Source of the DNA: Geosiphon pyriformis
Taxonomy: Eukaryota > Glomeromycota > Glomeromycetes > Archaeosporales > Geosiphonaceae
Assembly (NCBI GenBank): GCA_016748015.1
Contig: JAAOMT010000523.1
Coordinates: 1,552,358 to 1,616,357 of the forward strand
Direction of reading: 5' to 3'
Length of the DNA stretch: 64,000 bases
Positions within the stretch are counted from its first letter, which is position 1. The number at the start of each line of letters is the position of its first letter. Positions 59,380-64,000 of this stretch are shown one piece after another. The translations under genes were made by a program, and so were the position numbers. The notes under the pieces are model-generated. The model was given only the letters and a program-made list of their open reading frames with translations. It was not told where the DNA came from and did not search any database.

Positions 59380-62016
59380 AAGAGTTATAAAAAATGCACT
59401 AGAAAAGAGAAAAAACACTTTATTTTGATCCAATCTATTATGTACAAGATATCTATTTGTCAAACCAAAATCAGTTATAATTTAATTAACTCAATTATTG
59501 TAAATGCCACCAAAAAACCTAATAAATCTGTTACATATTTTAATCCAAATTAAATTATTTATTAAGTATGTTCAGTCTACTAAATCATATGTTTTGCATA
59601 TATTCTATAAAACCAACCAAAGCTTGTGGTTTTTTTCTAGAGCATTTTTTACTACTAAACCAATTTCAAAGATCAAAAATTACATAGTTGTTTTTTTTAA
59701 AACTGAGAAATTGTCTCTATAAAAAACATTATATTTATTGTAAACCAAAGAAATTCTGTTAGATAAAATCTTAAAAAAAAATCTTCTAAACTGTTTTAAT
59801 TAATATAATAGGTCTTGTATTAGTTAAAACTTTTTTTTACTTATATAATTTAGGAATTATTAACATTTAAGATTTTTTCAAGACTAAGAAACTGATTTAT
59901 TTATCAAACATATTAAGAAAGTTTAATAAAAAACTTAAAAATAAAAAATCACAGTTTATTCAATATCTCAAAAAAACCAAAAGCTTTTTTATTTGGCAAA
60001 TTCTTCAAAAAAAGCATTGTTAGCCATATAAGCTAGAACAAATACTGTTGAAACCAAACAATCAAAACATTTTTTAAAATTTTATGTCTTTTTATCTATC
60101 TATCTATAATTAAATCTATTCTGAACTTAACTTTCTTGAACTTTAGCACCAAATTTTTATTATTTACTAAGTAATTTAAAACCATTTTACAGAAAAAATA
60201 TTCTAAAACATTCTTAATAATATGGTTTTTATTGATTTCAAAACTTTTTATTTTTTTATTAATAGTAGTATAAATTTTTACAACTTTAGTCTATTGAAAC
60301 TCAGCAAACTTAAATACATAATGTATTTTTTTAATCTTAATTAATTCAGACTTAATAGCATTAAAGTTAATATCTAATGTCAAAAAATTTAAAACATGAT
60401 ATACATATAAATTGTTAAGTAATAACTATCAGGTAATTAAAATATCTAATTTACAACTAAAATTTATATGTAAAATTTGAATAATCTTAAATACCAAAAC
60501 CTTCAACTTATAAAAATGAAACAAAATTTTGATAAAAACATTATTAAAATTCTTGTTTCAAAATTTAAAGAAAATTTTATTGGCTAAAAAACAAACAATT
60601 TTTTTAATAATATTCTATATAAAATCTAAATCAAAAATTTTTTTTAACCAACTAAAATTTTTATTATACAGCAATATTTGTTAATATAACATCTTTAAAT
60701 TGAGTTTATTTAATTGTATTAGCTTTTTTGAAGTTGTATTTCTATGGTTTTTTTAGTTTGCTTGTAAAAAATACTTAAATATTTATCTAAAATTCAAATA
60801 TTTCTTAAAACTAATATTGTCTTTAATATTATTCTTATTAAAATTACCAACCAAAATAACAAAAATACTTTTATTAAACACCTTAATTATAAATAAGTTA
60901 ATAATAGATGTCTTGTTTAAATGTTTTTTAAAAAACACATTTTTATATAGTTCTAATACCAAAATTAACTGCCTATTTTTAAACAACAAATAAATTACTA
61001 AAAGCCTATCAAGAATTTTTGTAATCTTTAAAACATGTTAAATCAAATAATTATTCATAATAATTATAATATTATTACTCATAAAACCAGTATTCAAACT
61101 AGAAATAAAAATTTTAATCTTATCAAAATTATTACAATTCAAAATTTAACACTAGAATATAGTTTTGTTTCTGTAATAATTAAGATATTATTTTATAATT
61201 TTCTATGCTAACTAATAATATTATTCTGCTTAGCAAAAATATTTATATCCTTAATAATATATATAGCAATTTTTTAAACAAGACTAATTATCAAAATTAT
61301 AAAAAAGAAAATACACTTAAAGTTAGAGTTAAATTATCAAATTTTGTTAATAAATTATTTAACTAAATTTTTAACTTTGTTATATATAATAGCACTAAAA
61401 GATTCAGTTTTATTATAGTTATACTACTAGTATACACACTCAAATTTTTTTTTATTACTACGTTACTTATATAATTTTATAATAAGAAGATTATTAACAG
61501 TTAACATTCAAAACTAGACTGAAAAACTATTGGCACAAATGTGTTTAACTTAATAAAACTGTATTCAACTTTGATAAATTACATTTCTATATTATTAATA
61601 ACTATTAGAAAAGTTTTAACTTTACTTGAAGAATTAAACTGAGAGAAAACATTAGAAAACACTTGAAAAAAATGTCTATCAACAACAAATGCCCAAAATT
61701 TGTTTTCAAAAACTATTAAATAAACAATAAAAACAAACTTCTTTGCATAAATTCGGGCCAATCTAAACTAGTTTAGAACCAAAAAAGAAGTCTTTCGTCT
61801 CTTAAACACCAATTTATTATTAACTAAACTGCAATTAAAAGAGATATGATCATATTTTTTATAAACTAAGCAAACAGCCAAAAACAAATAAAAATAACAA
61901 AAAATAACAGCTTTTATAATAAGAGCCATAGCTATAGTTTTAACCAAACTAACTTTTAAGTCAAAACACAAAGTAGTGCACCTAATACAAGAATAGGTAA
62001 TAAAGTTTGTGATCAA
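59380..62016 (-). mobile_element. LINE retrotransposon relic with dense transition mutations
   Basis: On the minus strand, conserved pieces of a LINE appear in order. At 61875-61831 a CCHC knuckle reads CLVYKKYDHISFNC with Tyr for the second Cys; RLARIYAKK follows. A linker is at 60.4-60.1 kb. Near 60010-59955 the start of the reverse transcriptase reads NLPNKKAFGFFEILNKL then TGA where Trp is expected. Then come NRISLVYNKYNVFYRDNFSVL, KNALEKNHKLWLVL, a TAG, and the catalytic motif A as NICKTYDLVD at about 59625-59575, and the motif B region as NRLDQNKVFF. Most changes from what the family shows are C to T or G to A (Asp to Asn, Gly to Glu or Asp, Pro to Phe, Trp and Gln to stop). The 3' end is lost near the P450 duplication border. 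Confidence 0.75.
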
Positions 62017-62199
62017 TTACACAGATTTTTTTATTAATAAAACCAATAAAATTTCAAAGATTATAAGTATTTGTTCTTATAAAAAGTGTATAAAGCAAAC
62101 CCTAAATTTATCCTTAGTATCTTATAATTGTTTATCAATATTAGCCTTTACTACACAGATTGCATCTTTTTTGATAAAGATAAACCATTGAAAAACTAA

Positions 62200-64000
62200 A
62201 CGTTTATTCGAAATTTACCTTCATATAAGAACATATTACGTGCTAGATGTAAATTGGTAATTGGGATCTTGTCTGTTTTCACATACAGCCACTTAGCCCC
62301 TAAAACCAAATCTAATATTATCATTATAGGCACATTTTCTAACAGACTTGCTAAATTATCACAATGTCGGAACCTTTATTCAAAACACAAAAATGAGCAG
62401 CAGTTAATGATGCTCTTTGTAAAGAAATTTGTCAATATTCCAAAAATTACTATGGCACGAAACATGATGATATTGTAGCTTACTTCAATCATAAATATCC
62501 AGAACTTCATATTTCACGTCCAACTGTCTCCAAGATAATCAAAGAGCATGCAAAGTGGTTGAATATTGAAATTGATGAAATCTCAGAAAGATCTATTCAA
62601 CACAAAAGCATTAAATTTTCATTATTAGACCAAGCTTTAAGTTATTGAGTAGAACAAGTAATGGCAGCCACTATCAAATTCAATGATCAACTAATTAAAG
62701 AGAAAGGAAAAAAATTTGCCAAACTTCTTGGTATACATGAAAATGAAATGCAATTCTCAAATGGATGGATTCAAAAATTCAAAAAACGAAACCAGTTACG
62801 TGTTTACCGATTTCATGGTGAAGCAGGAAGTGTATCAACTAAAAGTTTACCAGAAGAATGAAGAAAATTAAAAACCATTATATCCGAATTTGATCCTGCT
62901 GACATATATAATGCTGATGAAACAGGATTATTTTTTCGTATGGGACCAAATCAAACACTTACAAAATGTTAAAATGCAGGAAAAAAATTGATATATTATA
63001 CTTACCAATTGTTATCGTTATATATTATTGTTATATTAAATTAATTAGGTTTTTTATAGGATAAATCTTGGATTACAATTCTTCTTGCTACAAATTCAAC
63101 TGGATCTCACAAATTGCAACCTTTAGTAATTGGACATGCAAAAAATCCAAGATGCTTTAAAGGGATTAATAATTCCAACCTACCTGTGATTTACAAATTC
63201 AATTCCAAAGCATGGATGCACTCAGATATATGGAAAGCATGGCTCAAATATATAAATAAAGGCTTTCGAATTCAAAATCAGCATATATTACTTTTGGTTG
63301 ATAATGCAACTTCTTATCATACTCAAATTGGGAAAGATTCATTCCAATTAACCAATATTACTTTGCACTATTTTCCTTCAAATACTACATCACATCTTCA
63401 ACCAATGAATGCTGGCATTATCAAATCTTTCAAAGGCAAATATAAGCACTTATATTGTCAACATATTTTACATCAATTTGAACAAAAAATTAATATTGAA
63501 CAGTTAAGTAATATAATATATACAGGATTATTATTATTATATATTATATAATTTTATCTAATATTAATTTATTTTTTAGAAATAAATTAAACATAAAACA
63601 AGCAATTGATTATGTTGTTCAATCATGGTTTCAAGTAATATTTGTTACAATTCAAAACAGTTGACAAAAAACAGATATTCTTTTCTATAGTAAAGAATTA
63701 GAAATTCAAGAATCCGAAACATCAATTGCTATGGATATATTCAACAATTTACCATCAAATGCACAACAATTGGTCAAAAATCTCGAAGATTATACTGTAG
63801 CAGTTGATGAATTATTGGCAACTGAAAATATTCTTGATGATAATGAAATTGTAGATATAGTTTTAGCCGATGCTCAAATTGAAACCAATACAATTAATGA
63901 CTCAGAAGAAGAATTAGAAAAATCTCCACCTGCTATAATTACAATTACAGAAGCATATGAAGCATTAAAAAAGGTAATTAGATTTGAAGAGCAATTAGCA
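62200..64000 (+). mobile_element. Pogo/Tigger-type DDE transposase, damaged, runs off the window
   Basis: From an ATG at 62364 the frame gives a CENP-B-type HTH (SRPTVSKIIKEH), a second HTH (ENEMQFSNGWIQKFKKRN), the first catalytic Asp in IYNADETGLFF, then, after a probable intron near 62990-63060, DKSWITILLATN, LVDNATSYH (second Asp) and QPMNAGIIKSFK, where the third catalytic Asp is Asn. Stops in frame are TGA at 62394, 62646, 62859 and 63662 and TAA at 62970. At 62646 (SY-stop-VEQ) and 63662 (QNS-stop-QKT) relatives have Trp. A second intron lies near 63500-63580. The frame continues past the window end with an acidic tail. No terminal repeat seen; not functional. Confidence 0.8.

Noticed and set aside
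59998-60050. Apparent reverse-transcriptase box YMANNA on the minus strand, read as a mutated catalytic YxDD
   Set aside because: Another frame over the same bases continues the conserved linker and NLPNKKAFG block of the LINE, so the box is a coincidence; the true motif A is near 59.6 kb.
62364-63664. Use of a UGA=Trp genetic code
   Set aside because: Trp is also coded by TGG in the same frame, and nearby genes such as P450-1, P450-2 and L1 stop at TGA.
1-64000. CRISPR array, rRNA genes, complete tRNA genes, telomere repeats
   Set aside because: I looked for regularly spaced repeats, conserved rRNA blocks, B-box-containing cloverleaves and TTAGGG-like runs and found none.

Overview
The window reads as a stretch of an AT-rich fungal nuclear genome. 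Genes are split by short introns, mostly about 50-120 bases, with GT-AG and a few GC-AG borders, and lie in very A+T-rich intergenic DNA. The gene families (microsomal P450s, class-3-lipase-like proteins, Sel1 repeats, F-box/ankyrin, PHO84-type phosphate transporter, pogo/Tigger and Tc1 transposons, a LINE) suggest a Mucoromycota fungus, most likely an arbuscular mycorrhizal fungus (Glomeromycotina). That assignment is inference from gene content and base composition; no ribosomal marker is present.

Layout. 1-4 kb: a Tc1/mariner relic, then P450-1 (+). 4.4-6.9 kb: a seven-membrane-segment receptor-like protein (-). 9-18 kb: three lipase-like secreted proteins, L1 (+), L2 (+) and L3 (-); a fourth, L4 (+), lies at 28.5-30.1 kb and a possible fifth, broken copy at 46.1 kb. 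19.4-20 kb: a P450 3'-end pseudogene (-). 21.1-23.1 kb: P450-2 (+). 24.5-25.3 kb: a wrecked phosphate transporter. 32.8-34.4 kb: an F-box/ankyrin protein. 35.3-38.3 kb and 55.1-59.1 kb: two copies of a segment carrying a small glycine-rich protein and a P450; the left copy is interrupted by an N gap. 38.5-39.3 kb: a second Tc1 relic. 42.8-44.1 kb: a dual-specificity phosphatase (-). 47.6-48.4 kb: a secreted 3D/double-psi-barrel protein (-). 52.5-53.2 kb: a decayed Sel1-repeat gene. 59.4-62.0 kb: a LINE so heavily changed by G:C to A:T transitions that it resembles an AT desert. 62.2 kb to the end: a pogo/Tigger element with fewer mutations of the same kind.

The most notable feature is the lipase-like family. 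After splicing, L1 to L4 each give an intact frame of 355-388 residues with the class 3 lipase layout, a conserved early Cys, a CDC motif and an N-terminal membrane or signal segment. All four have lost the nucleophile serine (Arg in three, Asn in one) and the catalytic histidine (Glu, Asp, Arg or Asn), while the acidic residue remains. This looks like an expanded family of maintained secreted pseudoenzymes rather than pseudogenes.

The P450s all share one five-exon structure and a TATA/leader arrangement. They have duplicated locally and appear to exchange sequence: a tract of about 2.4 kb that is almost identical between two copies is flanked by clearly diverged homologous DNA. Two transposons carry transition-type damage at Trp, Gln, Gly and Asp codons, resembling RIP (repeat-induced point mutation).
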